Shown here: piece by piece, positions 23,266 through 35,859 of the stretch
How positions within the stretch are numbered: position 1 is the stretch's first letter
Layout: each line of letters starts with the position of its first letter
Source of the DNA: Isoetes taiwanensis
Lineage: Eukaryota; Streptophyta; Lycopodiopsida; Isoetales; Isoetaceae
NCBI GenBank assembly: GCA_021234155.1
Contig: JAJEKV010000057.1
Span: 6,169,821-6,233,820 of the forward strand
Length of the DNA stretch: 64,000 bases
Direction of reading: 5' to 3'
Made by a program: the position numbers and the translations under genes
Notes under the pieces: model-generated
Told to the model about the DNA's origin: nothing
Databases searched by the model: none
Seen by the model: the letters and a program-made list of their open reading frames with translations, nothing else

Positions 23266-25500
23266 TCCCGATGGATGAGGCTTTGCTCAAGTCGTTCTCC
23301 AAGGGTCGGGTTTTGTGGCTCCCCTAAGGACATGAGAGAACCATTAAAGCAATTATAGTTCTAACTAGGGATAATCGCTCTAGAATAGCTTTTGGTGGTA
23401 GATCTTAAATGTTTTAACATGTACTTTCGGCAAGATCCTCTCTGCTTTGTAATCGCTCTCTCGTGGTTACTGGCACAACTCTCAAATTATTTGGCTATAG
23501 GCAACATTTGAGAGAGGAATCTTTTCCTCCCGAGGTCTCAAATGCTGGTTGGGTGGAACCCATTTTCATCAAGCAACATTCTTTGATCTTCACCCGCCAA
23601 GTCTTCTGATCTTGGGATTGTAGTTTGGAGGTTTGGGTGGGTGGCAAATTGATCCGCTATCCCCGGCCCTTCGTTTCCTCAAGTATTCCTAGTTTAACCA
23701 TTTTTTTTTCTTTCCGGTGATTGATGGGACTCATTTGCCCTTGTTAGATCTCCCTCATACCGCTTTTTTGGGTATGGTCGGTCAGGCCTTGATTAGGATG
23801 GCAGCTTTTCCCTTTTTTCTTCGTGATTTTCTTTTCCCTTTTCTTTTTTTACCCCTTTTTATAGAAAATAGAAAGTACGGCCTCTTTTCGCTTTTCTTTA
23901 TTTCAAAATTTCTTTGGTTCTTTTTCGCCCGTCTTCCTCGTTTCTTTCTTGTTCTCTCTCTTGAATTGATCTTTCCCCTGAACCATGAAATCCAAGGGGA
24001 CTATCAAGAAACTCCGCAAGTTTGAGGATCCTCGCCCTCCTCAAGAAGGGAGCCTATGAGTACAAAGACACTCCGACCCTCCTCGTTCAAAGTCGGGATC
24101 AAATCTTTGTTTTGATGACAAAAAGGACCCACCGATCAAGATGAAGGAGTTAAAGGTTGCATTTGACATAATCGAGGAGCAAAGAAGAGGCCGCAGAAAT
24201 TGTATGGGGGTGCGTAAAAGGAAGGACAAATCTTGGTCTCAGAAATTAGAGATGCAAAGACTCGAGAACCGCCGATAAGGAGGGGAAAGCTAGTGACATG
24301 GATCCGGTATGGCAAATGTTACAAAAAATTCAAGAAATGGACGCTCTTCTATCACCTTATCGAGTGAAAAACAGAGCACTCAAAGGAAGATTGCCGCAGC
24401 CTCAAAAAATCAGATATTTAGAAGGTCCATGACTCAAATGTCGTGATGCGCCAAGACTTTAGCTGAGGAGCTTGAAGATCTCGTGGAAATCAATAGCGCC
24501 CTTCGTTCGATCGTAATTTGGGAGGAAGCAGATGATCATGTGATTGAAAATTTTAGGAAAGGTTTCAAAAATAGGCTTCCCTTTGCCGCTGAGACCCTCA
24601 AAGAAGTAGAGATGGATTATAAACTTACCACCTCCTCTCAAGCTTCTACTAAATGCAAAATTGTCGACAAAGAATGGATACTTCCATCCCAACGATTGGG
24701 GAAAGTGAGATCGCCAAAACTGTACCCAAAGATCAAAGAGAAAAACGGACAAAAATAAAACAAAAGGTTTCTAAGCAAGTACTCAAATCTTCTGGTTCAT
24801 TATGGGCAAGCACGACAAGATCAATGGTAACTCTTATAAAACGCCTTGCTCAATTCTTGTGTTCCTAATAATGTTGCCAATCGATTCTATGAAATCTGAA
24901 ACTAATAATGGAGGTAAAGCGGATTTTTGGACCTCGCTATTATAGATAACTCGCTATTCTTAAAATATCGATCATGGCATCCTCGTCCATTTCCTCAAAA
25001 GTGTCCTCCGTTAAGTGTTGTGAAGCATTGGGTGACCAAAACTCGCTTGATCCCCATTCTCTCCATCCTTAAGTTAGATAGTAAAACTTTCCGGATCGTG
25101 AGAGCGCCCTATGATCTTAACTAAGAAAATATCCCTCATCTCGAGGCACCTCATGTACATCATGAAATGGGACCCTTCTACATTCGGTGACTTTTCTTTG
25201 ATCTCTACTGGCCCCAAACACCTTATCCTAACAATATCACGCTTGGGGAGTGCTACCGCCAACTTTTAGCAATAATTTTGTACTGCCTCAACCGTGGCAC
25301 AATTTTTGTGCCGCTCAATGCAAAAGGTCGTGCAAGCAATGAAGAATGAAAACGGGCTTTTAATTATCGACCGAATGCGATTATAAGGATAGATTCAAAG
25401 ATCCTTATATATAGAAAGGAAATATACTAAAATAAAAATTCAATAAATCAAATCTAAGATTCGGCTGAGATCAAGGCACCGAAAGGTGCACTATCATCCC
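23266..25500. other. Decayed repeat-like DNA without a recognisable gene
   Basis: Short frames on both strands (for example 24,483-24,758 plus) have no motif I can name. The stretch 23,880-24,900 has a lysine- and glutamate-rich reading in several frames and may be a retroelement gag remnant, but I cannot support that. Confidence 0.35.
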
Positions 25501-25519
25501 TTTAGAGGATCAACACTCC

Positions 25520-27962
25520 TTAGAAGATTCCAAAGGAGTAGAGCTCACTTTGTCTAAGTCTCCGCTTGAGTTGAGCCCCGTGGAAGAATGCAATAATTGG
25601 TTCTATGTTGTTGAAACTTGGAAGGAGGAAGTGGTTTTGTGAACGTATCGGGGCTGCCATGTGATGAATATTACGACAAGGAATCGCGGATAGTCCCTTC
25701 TTGAACTTGTTTCCGAGATAATGAGAACGCACTTTCATGTGCTTGGATTTTTGATGGTATTTAAAATCTTTGTCGAAAGTGCTATGGCACTTTGGTTATC
25801 ACAAAAAATTATGATCTAAGCTCATGTCAAGGTGGAGATCATCTAGAATTTTGTGTAATTAAGCAGCTTCTGGGAGCCTCATAGGCGACTATGTGTACTC
25901 ATTTCCACGATAGATTGAGCAATGATTAATTGCTTTTATAACTCCAAGTGAAAATGCTGCCATTGAAAAGAAAGCAAGACTATGCTCCTTTCTGCTGCAC
26001 GTGAGGACATAAGGTCCAAAGCTCATTATTGGAAAGTGCTTGCCAACTTTCAATTATGTGCATGGGGATCTTAACGACACTGTGAGAAAGTTTCGTGCAC
26101 CATTGGATCGAAAAATTTTACGGTAGTATGATGTTGCGTGTAATGTGCATTATGCTTCTTTGGGCGCTATGACCTTCTTGGTTGTGGATGCAATCGGTGA
26201 TGGCGAACCGCATGTGCGGGGAAGAGAGATGTGGTACCAATAAAGCGAGATGGGAATGTTTGGGACTAGTAGGGATGATGATTCTGAAGGACATGCAAAT
26301 GGACCAGCTTTTGAAAGTGAAGGTTCAGAAGATAATGGCAAGGCAATGAGATCTTGAGGAGAGGAACGTGGGTTTAAAAGAGAGCTGCCTTGTTCTTTCT
26401 CGAGAATTGGACATCATGGCTATAGAAGAATTTTTTCTTGGCAGAATGAAATAGCTTATAACCTTTCTTTGTAGTGGAGTAGTCCTAAGGATGATTTTTA
26501 CGATTGAAGGCATTTTGAACTGGATGTTTGAGGTAGAGAGCATAAGCTAGCCATCCGAAAATGCCGTGATGGGAGAGATTTGGCCTTTCTTTGGACAAGA
26601 AGGGAGTGGGAGCACACCAGGCGATTGCGAATATAGACTGTTGTATTGAGTGCTTCAGTCCAAAAGTATTTGGGCAACTGGGCATGGATCAAGAGGCATC
26701 TAGCTTGATCTTTAAGGTTCTATTCATGCACTCTACCATACCATTTTGTACTAAACTTCCTGCCAATGTAGTTCTGTGCTCGATACCCTGGTCCTCACAA
26801 AATTTGGTGGTTGAGCAATGTTCTCCCCCATTATCTATCATAATGCTATTTGGTTCAGCGCCAAGCTGGATATGGACCCATTGACAATGGGCTTTCAAAA
26901 CAAAAAAAACTTTACTTCATAGAATTACAAAGTTAGATGCATCATCTATGAACGTGAGAAAAAATTGAGTACCTCCAATAGTGACAGGATGTGGCTCTGA
27001 GATATCTGAGTGGATTCAATCTCCTGGTGATGATGCAGGATGGTTTGAAACTGGGAATGGCAACCTATGTTGCTTGCCAAGTATGCAAATGGAGTAGGGC
27101 CCTTTAAGAGAGAAAAATTTTGGAAGTCATGTGACATCATCAATTGTATATTGAATACTCCTTGCTCTTGCATGCTCCCGTCATTGATGCCAAAGAGAGT
27201 TTTCAGATGTGGTATGTGTGGAGAATGCAGCTCCTACTGCAACAGAATATAGGTTATATAGATTTCCTTGGCAATTGCAATAGGCTAGGGTGTCTCTTTT
27301 GTTCTCGACCAATGATGGTAATTCTTCCATCTACTATAAGCAAGGCATATCCCAAGTCTTCAAGTTGGGCAACACAAATGAGATTGTGTTCTAAACCTGG
27401 AACCAAAAGAACATCGGATAAGATGAGAAACTTATCCTTAGATAAGTAAATCTTGGTTATGACTATTTTGGATGCTTTCAGGATGTCTCCATTGTTTGTT
27501 TTAACAAGTTACATGTTCTGCAGATCTCGGAGTTGAATGAAAGCAAGCTCCTCAGCTGTCATATGATTTGTTGCCGTATAATCAAGCCACCAAACTTGAC
27601 ACTTGAGCAGGTGGTCGTGAATGCATGAGCCTCCTTGAAATCGCCAGCTGTAGTAAAACTGGCAATGGCTAGTGCAAGAGCAACATTAGACACATGAGCT
27701 TCAGTATTTTTGGCTGTCAAATCAGCTTTTAGCTTCTAACTTCTATCTCGAAGATGATTGCATCGCTTGCAATAATCACATCGAAGCTTGGGCTTGGTCT
27801 CCACTGGTCTCTCAACTTTTGGCTTTGCTCTAGAGAACATGGCCACTTGGGCATCAACCACTAAATGTTTATCAAATTGTGGGGCTCATGCATGTATTAT
27901 TCACAGATAAACAAGGAAAGAATTGCTGTGCTCAAAAATGCCAAACCACTGTTGTTGTACCA
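25520..27962 (-). mobile_element. Ty1/copia retrotransposon remnant
   Basis: In minus-strand order there is a gag zinc knuckle (LRCDYCKRCNHLRD near 27,760, last Cys lost), a GAG-pre-integrase block (near 27,200), and an integrase core: FIDDASNF, then IMIDNGGEH, VQNGMVECMNRTL and KYFWTEALNTTVYIRNR (27,000-26,600). Further along comes an RNase H region with FCDNQSAIALS (near 25,800). The order gag-integrase-RNase H is that of copia. Sequence between about 26,490 and 26,000 is too short and garbled to hold the reverse transcriptase, which appears deleted. A TGG-started stretch after ...AACA (plus strand ...ACCA|TGTTCTAAG at 27,961) could be a primer site next to a 5' LTR, but I found no second LTR. 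Confidence 0.78.
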
Positions 27963-28500
27963 TGTTCTAAGAGATAAATACTAGACATAATTAAGTTTTT
28001 GTAGGAGAGCATGAGTCCTTGGCTCTAGACATTAATTTTGTTGTCCATAATACAATCTCTACCTAGTGAGAAAGAGGCACAATAGGAATCACATGCACAC
28101 CTTAGGATCTCACGTATAACAAGATGGCATATTAAACGGGAGCAAATCGTCAAAATGGGAGCGAAGGGAATATTCCTCAAAGATTCTTTTTTTTCAAAAA
28201 AAAGGAGCTAAAGTGTGGTTTAAAATGTTTTGAACCCCCCCCCCAAAAAAAAAAATCACCAATTTTTTTGTGCAGAGAGAGAATTGATTATGTTAATGTG
28301 ACACTTTTCACAGCAATTAAAACTTCCTTAAAGTATGTTTTTGGAGAGAACATCTAATTTAAGAAAATATTGCTTTGAACCTAAATTTGAAGTGAAGTCT
28401 TCAACTGAAATTGTAGTATTTTCAAAAATTGAAGATAAAATCCTCATATTCACATGCAAAATTTACGCCTTTTCCTAAGACTCCGGTTATGTGCAAAAGT
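27963..28500. other. Spacer between copia remnant and DUF7869 locus
   Basis: No gene seen. It contains a C9A10-type homopolymer junction near 28,237-28,256. It may include LTR sequence of the copia remnant. Confidence 0.3.
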
Positions 28501-28544
28501 GTGAGGAGTGATGAAAGAGGGATCCAGCACATCATCGTGCTCGT

Positions 28545-31500
28545 TTATGCCTTCATCATCACCTTCACTTCTTTCACTATCACTTGAGGAAGTGCTAGAT
28601 TTATCTTCCTCGTCACTATCAACAGAGGGTGAAGCATTGCCACTCTTTTCATCTTTTTCCTCATAATTACAAGCTTTTTAAGCAAGTTGATCGATCCTTT
28701 GACGTAGATGATTGTCGATTTCAATTTGAAATCATGGCACAATATAGTCACGTCATGTAGGTTTAGCTCATCCCTACAACCTATTTTCTTGGCCTTTTTT
28801 TTTTTCCTTGGCTTCTCATTTCTAACTCATATCTACCTTCAAAAGTATTTTTTCAACGTGTAGCAAGCCGATTGAATCTTGAGCTTAGTCACTAAGCCTT
28901 CCTCCTTGATTGTATTGAGTACTTTGGCTATCCAAAAGATCGCTTTTTTTATCCTCTTCTGTTGGAAGAGCAATCGAAGATACCCTTGGCAATTTCTGTG
29001 ATATTACCTGGAGTCTCATTCTTGCGTTTTGGTCTGAGGTACACGACCCGGTCCTCATCTTCCTGTACTGGAGGTGCTACTGTAGCATTGCTGGAACCTG
29101 CCTGGTGTTGAGGTTGATGGAAGGCATTAGGCCACTCAAAAGGTTCCTGCAACTGCCTTAGAGTTAGGTTTTGAAGCATAATCTGTTGTTCAACAAAGAA
29201 ACTTCTCCACTATATTTGGTTCTCTTCTAAGAAGTACTTAAAGCCCCAAGGAAATTCCATTCTCAATTGCTTTTAAAGATTTCACTGGGGTACTTTTCTT
29301 TTGCTTTGACTCTTTTAGATTCTTCAAAGGAAGTTGCTCAGCATGTTCTACCAAAGAAGTGTCTGGAACAGATTTGAGGAAGTGCAACCCCTCTGCTGGA
29401 CTCCAGTCTTTAGTTGTATATTTCTTTCTCTATAAGAACTTTCTCCATTCTTTAAATAAAAACTTGATATGATGTTGAAAGGTAAGATCATTCAACTTAT
29501 TCACAGCTTGTTCTTTATCATAACGTCGAGAGAAAACAAATTCTCTAAAGTCAGCAATCTCCTTGAGAAGCTCAACCACTGGAATGGGAGTGTAAGAGTC
29601 TTCAATGATTCAAAAAGCAGGGAAGATAAAAAGTCTTGGCTTCTTCTAAGGCGCTTATCGAAAAATCTCTTTGAACATCTACTCTATTTGATCGTGAGTG
29701 TGGCCTACAAGTAAGAATTGAGCTTTATTTTTCTGAAGATCCCTAGCTCCACTAGCATGGCACAGTAAGCAAAGAGTGTTTGGTTCTTGTTCTCTCTGGT
29801 GGTATTGTCAAGTTTCAGGTAGAGCATTGGTGGTAATTGCTCTTGTTCACAAAGCACCTTGTTAAGAATTATATTGTGATGTTCGGGTCACCATGCAAGT
29901 TAGGATACGTTAAAAAGACTTTGCACTTCATACTTTCTTTGAAGATCGTAACTCCAACTAGATGGACCTTAACAAAGCATTCCTCTGGCACATCTTTAGG
30001 AATATTCAAAAAATGAGGTAGAGTTGTTATGCGTTTTTATCCATTCCATCAATCACAAATGCATACATATCCCGCAAGAGACATTCAAGAGCTTTTTTCT
30101 GTGCTTAGCAAGTTTCCTTCTCTCGGCTATTTGTTGTTCACGGTGTCTAGCAAGATTTTGTTGAACAATATATGTTGAAGAAATCAGGTCAGAACAAACC
30201 TATGAAGCAAGTACTGGGAATGAAAAAACTTTAACTTACTTCTTTCAACCCCAGTCTTTACAATTTATTTTTGACTCTTCAATTCTGCACACCTTGAGCA
30301 AACGGACATCCTATGTTTTCGAGGAATTTTCACGAGACCGAATTCACTCTTCCAAATCCGCCAGAAGTGTGAGTAAGAGATGTGTTGAGACTGCATGCAT
30401 ATCTCCTTATATTCTTGGAAGACATCTTTCTTTGTGATGTTGTCAGTCAAATGATACATATTGCTATTATGCAACTTTTCACATGTTTCTCTAAAATATT
30501 TCTCCATCCATGTGACAGCAGCCAGGGTGTGCATTGTTATCATCCTTCTTGGCCCACATTGATCGTCAATGGATGTATTTTTATCCAGTCCCTTGTGTAT
30601 CCGAGACATTCTAGTGGACCCTAAATGGTGGACAACCATAAAACATTTACGGCATACTTGTTCCACGGTTTATGTAATACAAGAATGTGTGGGCGTTCTG
30701 GTCTTACAGATAAGCTAAATAGGCATTCAGTTTGCTAGAGTCATAGAACTGTAATTGTCTCTAACTGCACGCTAGCCATGTTGAATTTGTTGATGCAATC
30801 CAGTGAACATCATTTAGTAGTTTTTTAGAAGTCTCCTCATTTTCTACTCATCAAAAAGATTTCTTCTTCTTACAGAGGAACATGCTCTCAAGCTAAAATC
30901 CACCTTGAATTTCTTGGAAGATTGGCTAGAGAACGTGTAATCTCGTTGCTCCTCCTTAGAGTTCACCCCTCGTTCATCATCTGAGGAGAGAGCAACTCTA
31001 GGAATCATCTCCTCTTCCCACAATGGTGTGCTTGTAGACGAAAATAAACCATGTGAAGTGTACGGGAAAATGCGGGGCCTGATGTTAAAAGTAGGGGACG
31101 GCCCATAAGATGTTGTGGCAAATGATGTTGTGGCAGCATGTTGTTGAGGAGGCATTTCAAATGTTTCTCTCAGAGCATCTTGAAATTCTGCATAGCCATG
31201 TGTCACATGCATTGTTGGAACAGGTGCAGAAGCTATAACATCATCCTCATTTGTAGTAAAGTCATGGTGTGAGAAGTTATAAAGAATCTTGCATTCCTCA
31301 TAACATGCTGCGGACTTTACACTTCTAATTGGAGTAGGTGAAACTACAAATGGAGGTGGCGATGCGCTCGAATCACCTATTGAGATCTTTCATCTAGTGC
31401 CGGCCAGGACTTGGTGATGGTTGAAAAGGTGGTGGTACTCTGTTAGTTGCTGGACTGAGAGTGTCCTCAAGAAGCAACAAAGATTTTGTTGAGACTGGTG

Positions 31501-31615
31501 TTGGAGAAGTGTCAGCATCAGGGGGAAACACATTTTGGCCAGGTGTTTCCTCTGATGAAGAGGAACCAGAGACAATGAATGGGGGTGGAAGTCTGTTTTG
31601 AACAGGTTTAGCCAT
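28545..31615 (-). pseudogene. DUF7869-family transposase-like protein gene, degenerate
   Basis: Minus-strand blocks in order: a low-complexity Pro/Ser/Thr N-terminus (MAKPVQNRLPPPF from 31,615); VCRKCFMVVHHLGSTRMSRIHK (near 30,620); HISYSHFWRIWKSEF...IPRKHRMSVCSRCAELK (about 30,380-30,270); LECLLRDMYAFVIDGMDKN (30,061-30,033); LPPMLYLKLDNTTRENKN (29,818-29,781); and FRKIKLNSYLVGHTHDQIE (29,707-29,680). The D of 'IDGMD', the 'LDNxTRENKN' and the 'VGHTHxxID' blocks are the signatures of a large eukaryotic family (DUF7869) that looks like a DDE-type transposase. A basic tail follows down to 28,545. Frameshifts and stops break the copy; some gaps may be introns. It is divergently placed to the ParB-methyltransferase gene, about 1 kb away. 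Confidence 0.62.
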
Positions 31616-31737
31616 CCTCAACAACTGCAAATGGAAAGTGAAGGTAAATAACCAAGATGTCTGTTGTGCTACTGCTAATCGAGAATATAAAATGGTTTTG
31701 AAGGAGAAAGAAATTATTTAGAAGGAAACCAAAAAGC

Positions 31738-31955
31738 TATTCCAGAATACACTTTAGTCCAACGCACAAAGCCCAAGTATATTCTGGAATACACATTGGC
31801 TTCAGTTGTTGGACTAAAGTGTATTTCGGAATACATTTTCAATTAATGAGTAAGGCCAAAGTGTATTCTTTGGCTTTCGTTATTCAGCAAAAGTGTATAC
31901 CAGAATATACTTTAGTCCAACAAGGAAAGATAGTGTGTATTCTGTAATACATTTT
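31738..31955. repeat. Array of TTCnnGAA palindromes in the divergent intergenic region
   Basis: About six copies of a palindromic core occur within 220 bp: TATTCCAGAATA (31,738), TATTCTGGAATACAC (31,780), TGTATTTCGGAATACA (31,820), TATACCAGAATATA (about 31,896) and TGTATTCTGTAATACA (about 31,936). Several are joined to CTTTAGTCCAAC in alternating orientation, making larger inverted repeats (31,738-31,763 against 31,807-31,835). The location between two divergent genes suggests a regulatory or transposase/partition-protein binding array. Confidence 0.75.
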
Positions 31956-33851
31956 GGCTTTGTGTAGAATGTTGTTTGTCTTATCTCGAGTTCTTTAGGT
32001 GTTTTCCAGACTACAAATGTGTTTTTTAACTATAAAAAGTCTAAAATATTTTGGAAGTAGCTGTCTATTTCTTCATTAAGCTTTTTTACCAAAGCCTATT
32101 TTTGTCGTGTTTAGGATCTTATTTTTGTGATTTGTATCCCAGAGTACGTTTTACAGTATGATTTGTCCTCTTTTTTGGTGCATCTAACAACAACTTTCTT
32201 ACAAGCAAGGTGCACGCCAGAAATCTACGGGGGTACCATCAAGATTACAAAGAAGCCACACCCATAGAAGAACGTTGACACGGCTTCTTGAGCCGGCTAT
32301 TCTGATTAAGCACAAACTCGTTCATGACAAAGGGGCACCTAACGAAAGTACAATACAATAATGTTCTTGCATGTAATGTCCAAAAGCCACGGAAATAAAA
32401 GGTATCTTTACGCAAGTGAGTTTGATTGCATAAGGCGGATAAGAGACATTTCCAGGCTGGCGGCCGAGTCCAAACAAAGGTGGAAGGACCTCCTTTAAAA
32501 TATCACAAGGTTTTATTATTCTTGACAAAGCCTATTTCAAACTGTCTAGGGTGAAGCGACCTTTTGTACAAGATATGGCTCACTACTCGCACAAAGGAAA
32601 GACTTTTCGCCTAATTGGCCGAGTTCGAAAGAGTCAAAGTGAAGACTTTGCCTACAATGAGTCAAAGCAACGAGGGGTATGGGGTGATATTGGATTGCGG
32701 GGAAGGTGATTCTTCCAAGAGGCGAGGATGCAAAAAGTTCAAGAGTCCGTCAAAGAACAAGTTGTAAAATGAAAGAGGCCAAGAGGTTGTTGTTGTTAAG
32801 GGCGAAGAAAAAGAAGACAATGGAAATAGTTGTGGCGGATACTCAAAAAAAAAAAATCCTAAAAACAAAAGGCAAGGGCAAAGCACCAGGTGTGGCTATG
32901 AGCGAAAGAAGGTGGACAAAATGACCCGAAAAGAATGGAAGAGATAAAGCTGGCTGAAGTTTGTGCAAGGAGTTATTTATCTGCCGGTGACTTGTATGAA
33001 ACTGCCCCAAAGAATGAAGCGGGAGAAAGGCCGCCGGGTTGAAAAAATTTATCACGAATCACTTGAGGAACTGAAAGCAGAATTAGGAACAACTCTAACA
33101 CTCACATATATGGCTCCCATTGTGGTGCTTGTGGGCGAGAACCACGGTTACCTGAGACCCACAAAAGTATGACCGAGAGAAAATGCCCACACGCATACCG
33201 CATTATGTTTTGGGAGGAAACCATAACTTCAAGGCAAGAAGACAAGCGTACAAAGAAAATACAATTCCGGATATACTTTACGTTCTCCTAAACTAGTGGC
33301 TAACAAGCATAATCTGAATAATTGAGTGCAAACTCAAAATGAGTTTTGTAAACAAGCTCGAGTTCATGCATGGAGTTAAGTCATCTTCAAGGAAAAGTCT
33401 ACGGTGGCGACCTGAAGAAGCCTACACCTCGTTAGAGCTTAAAGAAACATGTGCAATAGAGTGTTGCCTTAAATCTGGCCGAGGCCAATAAAAAGAACCT
33501 CACAATTGGTTTTCGGTTCTTGTTCGAGAGGGCAGTGCATTACCAATCGAAAGTCATTTGCGAGATATGGGAGCTTTAATTACCATGTTTGAGCCGGGAG
33601 GCGAAGAGCAAGGGAGAGGTTTTTCAAAAAATAAAGGCTCGGGCGTCCCAAAAAAAGAAATGACAATTCTTGTATGGAGAGAGCTATAAGGGTTCTGAGA
33701 CTTCAACCTATTAGAAAGGCTTTTTAAAAGGTGGTGGACAAGGAGTTCACATTAGAAAGATCTCTAACGAGTTGCACAAGTAAGTTTCTTCATTGTATGT
33801 TTGTTTTGCATCTTGAAGTTGTTTAAAGCGTGCATTACAATTTGGACAAAA

Positions 33852-33991
33852 TGTGATTCGAATACACCTCCACTGTGGTTAGAGTGCGGATGTGTATTTT
33901 GGAATACACCTTCAAAAAGCGTGAAGGAATAAAATTGTATTTTCTAGTACATTTTTTCGAGCTAGAAAATCAAATGTGTATTCTAGAATAC
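33852..33991. repeat. Second cluster of the TTCnnGAA palindromes, inside the ParB-methyltransferase gene
   Basis: TGTGATTCGAATACAC (33,852), TGTATTTTGGAATACA (33,893), TGTATTTTCTAGTACA (about 33,936) and GTATTCTAGAATAC (33,978) occur in a stretch that is probably intron (a donor-like CAA|GTAAGT lies near 33,780). Two more, TATTCTGGAATAC (34,399) and TATTCTGGAATAG (34,483), lie inside the 34,388-34,567 intron. Confidence 0.7.
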
Positions 33992-34387
33992 CTTACACTT
34001 CTTTGAGGCGACAAAATCGGTAGAGAGAAGGATGGTAGAAGTTGGAGATTCTGGACTGACGGTTCACCATGTTGAAACGAGAATAATTTGTTCTCATGGA
34101 TTCATAGTATTTGCACAAAAAATGGTGGGGTGTGTGAAGCCACATTATTTTACTCCCATCATTGTTGATATTTCTTATGGCTTTAAAATTAAAGACAGCC
34201 GTTACGATGATTGGGCATTCATGCACACTAAGTTCAACAACTTCATCGAAGGATTCCAGAAGATGACAACAGCTAAGCACTGGAGGCTGGTTGTTTTTCA
34301 TTCTAGCATGCAAGTTGACCTGGTTGAGGCCAGCTTCAAAAAGTATTTTGGGTCCTCCGACCAAGCGGGCTATGAGAATTTGGTTTG

Positions 34388-34567
34388 GTAAATTTCCTAT
34401 TCTGGAATACATTGTTTTCCGTGGTTGTGTTTTTACCTTATGGTTGTATTTTACTAAAACAAGTACTTTTCCTCTTTTGCTTTTATTCTGGAATAGGAAG
34501 CGTGAAATCTTTTTACTTCTTCTTAACATTTGTTCTTCTTACTAACTAGACTTGTTTTTATCCTTAG
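34388..34567 (+). other. Intron in the ParB-methyltransferase gene
   Basis: TTTG|GTAAAT and TCCTTAG|GTACAA bound 180 nt. Removing it continues the frame from ENLVW into YKTNINYHLWRSWLL, in the style of the family. Confidence 0.6.
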
Positions 34568-34844
34568 GTACAAAACCAACATCAACTACCATCTTTGGAG
34601 GTCCTGGTTGTTGAGCAAAGTCGAATATCTTCACGTTGCTTACTGGAGCTTCGATGCAAGAGGGTTATGGAGCACTTTAGCACTGCTCCTTGCTCAAACT
34701 TCTCCAATGTTTTGGAGTTTCCAGGAGTGTTGCAGAAGCTGCAAGACTCAACTGCGCAGGGCTGAATGTAAATCATTACCAGAAGCCCCAGAAGCTTATC
34801 AACCTTTCACGTCAAGGTAGCCTATGCACTTAAAAAGGGCCGCA

Positions 34845-35436
34845 TGTTAGTCCTGCGGCCTCCCAGTGCGAGGACTATTCATGCATATCGACGAACCGTG
34901 GTCAAGCTCAAGGATCCTCGATCGACCCGGGTCAGCCATCAAAGGCTCCCAGGAAGACCAAAGCCCGGAACCGCCTTGATCCAAAACTGTGGCGTCAACA
35001 AGCTCAGCTTCGGACAAGTGACGACCCGTCCACGCCGCGTCCCGGCGTCGGCGTGATTCTAGGCACTTCAAAGAGCCACCGCCAACATTCCACCGCAAAT
35101 CGGGCTCCTCCTTCGAGTCGGCACCGAGATCAGTCAGAGTGTCTATATTGGGCCCAAGGCCATTGTACTATATATATGAGTAGAGCTAGCACATGAGTTT
35201 TTAGATGAGTTTTGAGTCTTGTCTCCTTTCAGTTTTCTCTCTATTGCGAGAGCTCATGTACTTTCATCATTGATATCAAGGGAAGCTTATCATCTTTCTC
35301 TCATTTGTTACGTTTTCTTCTTCTCCTTCTCTTCTTGCAAATCCAGCGTGACATAGTCCCCCTGACTCTCTGTTAGATCCACGGGTCCTCCACGCAGGGC
35401 TGTCTTCCAGGAGTTCCCGAACCCGGACCCCAAACA
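34845..35436 (+). repeat. 5' LTR of gypsy element 1
   Basis: It begins TGTTAGTCC and ends CCAAACA. A TATA-like CTATATATAT lies near 35,168, followed by the R/U5 part that is nearly identical to the 3' LTR. No clear TGG primer-binding site follows it; the next bases are CCGCCGCGCTGCCGG. Confidence 0.93.
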
Positions 35437-35859
35437 CCGCCGCGCTGCCGGAGTGCGATTCTATCCTACTTTTTAAGCCATATGCGTCTGGTAATTTCCA
35501 CGCCCGGAAGAACTCCTTTCTCGTGACGCGGCCTCGCTTGCGGGCCATCGGCGTCGAAACTGTTCGGCGACATGTATGGATGCGCTTATGACATAGAGGG
35601 AGGCCATCTTCGGTCTAGGGCTCGGTCGGCGCCACCCACCCCTGCGTGTCAGTCTGGTCCCAGTTCCCGCCCCAAAGCGTGCAAACATTGCTCACAACCT
35701 CGGTCCCTCATCACTGCTCGGGGAGCCTTATCGGGCTCAACCTTCTCAACCGTACTTTCACACCCAAACATGCCTACATCCAACATTCTTGAGGCTATCG
35801 CCTCTTCCTTCACAACCATCATCTCCCCGGGTGGGCAACGGCTATCCACATGTCTCCTT

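Larger units (their letters stand above)
32657..34839 (+). pseudogene. ParB-like domain plus beta-class DNA methyltransferase, 5' part, interrupted
   Basis: The frame starts at ATG 32,657 (MSQSNEGYGVILDCGEG). A ParB/sulfiredoxin-like domain follows (about 33,080-33,390): MAPIVVLVGEN, then IPHYVLGGNHNFKARRQAY and KLVANKHNLNN, giving the G-x-N-H and A-x-K-H-N signatures. The second half resembles a beta-class amino-methyltransferase: the IV-type motif IIVDISYG (D...Y codons 34,167-34,178, a D-P-P-Y variant), HWRLVVFHS, a 180-nt GT-AG intron (34,388-34,567) restoring NLVWYKTN, AYWSFDA, and NHYQKPQKLI (34,771-34,800), matching the H-x-x-Q-K-P that precedes motif I. The glycine-rich core of motif I is absent; ALKKGR then follows directly. 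Such ParB-methylase fusions are known from phages. Several frameshifts and a 10,981-bp retrotransposon disable it. Confidence 0.6.
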
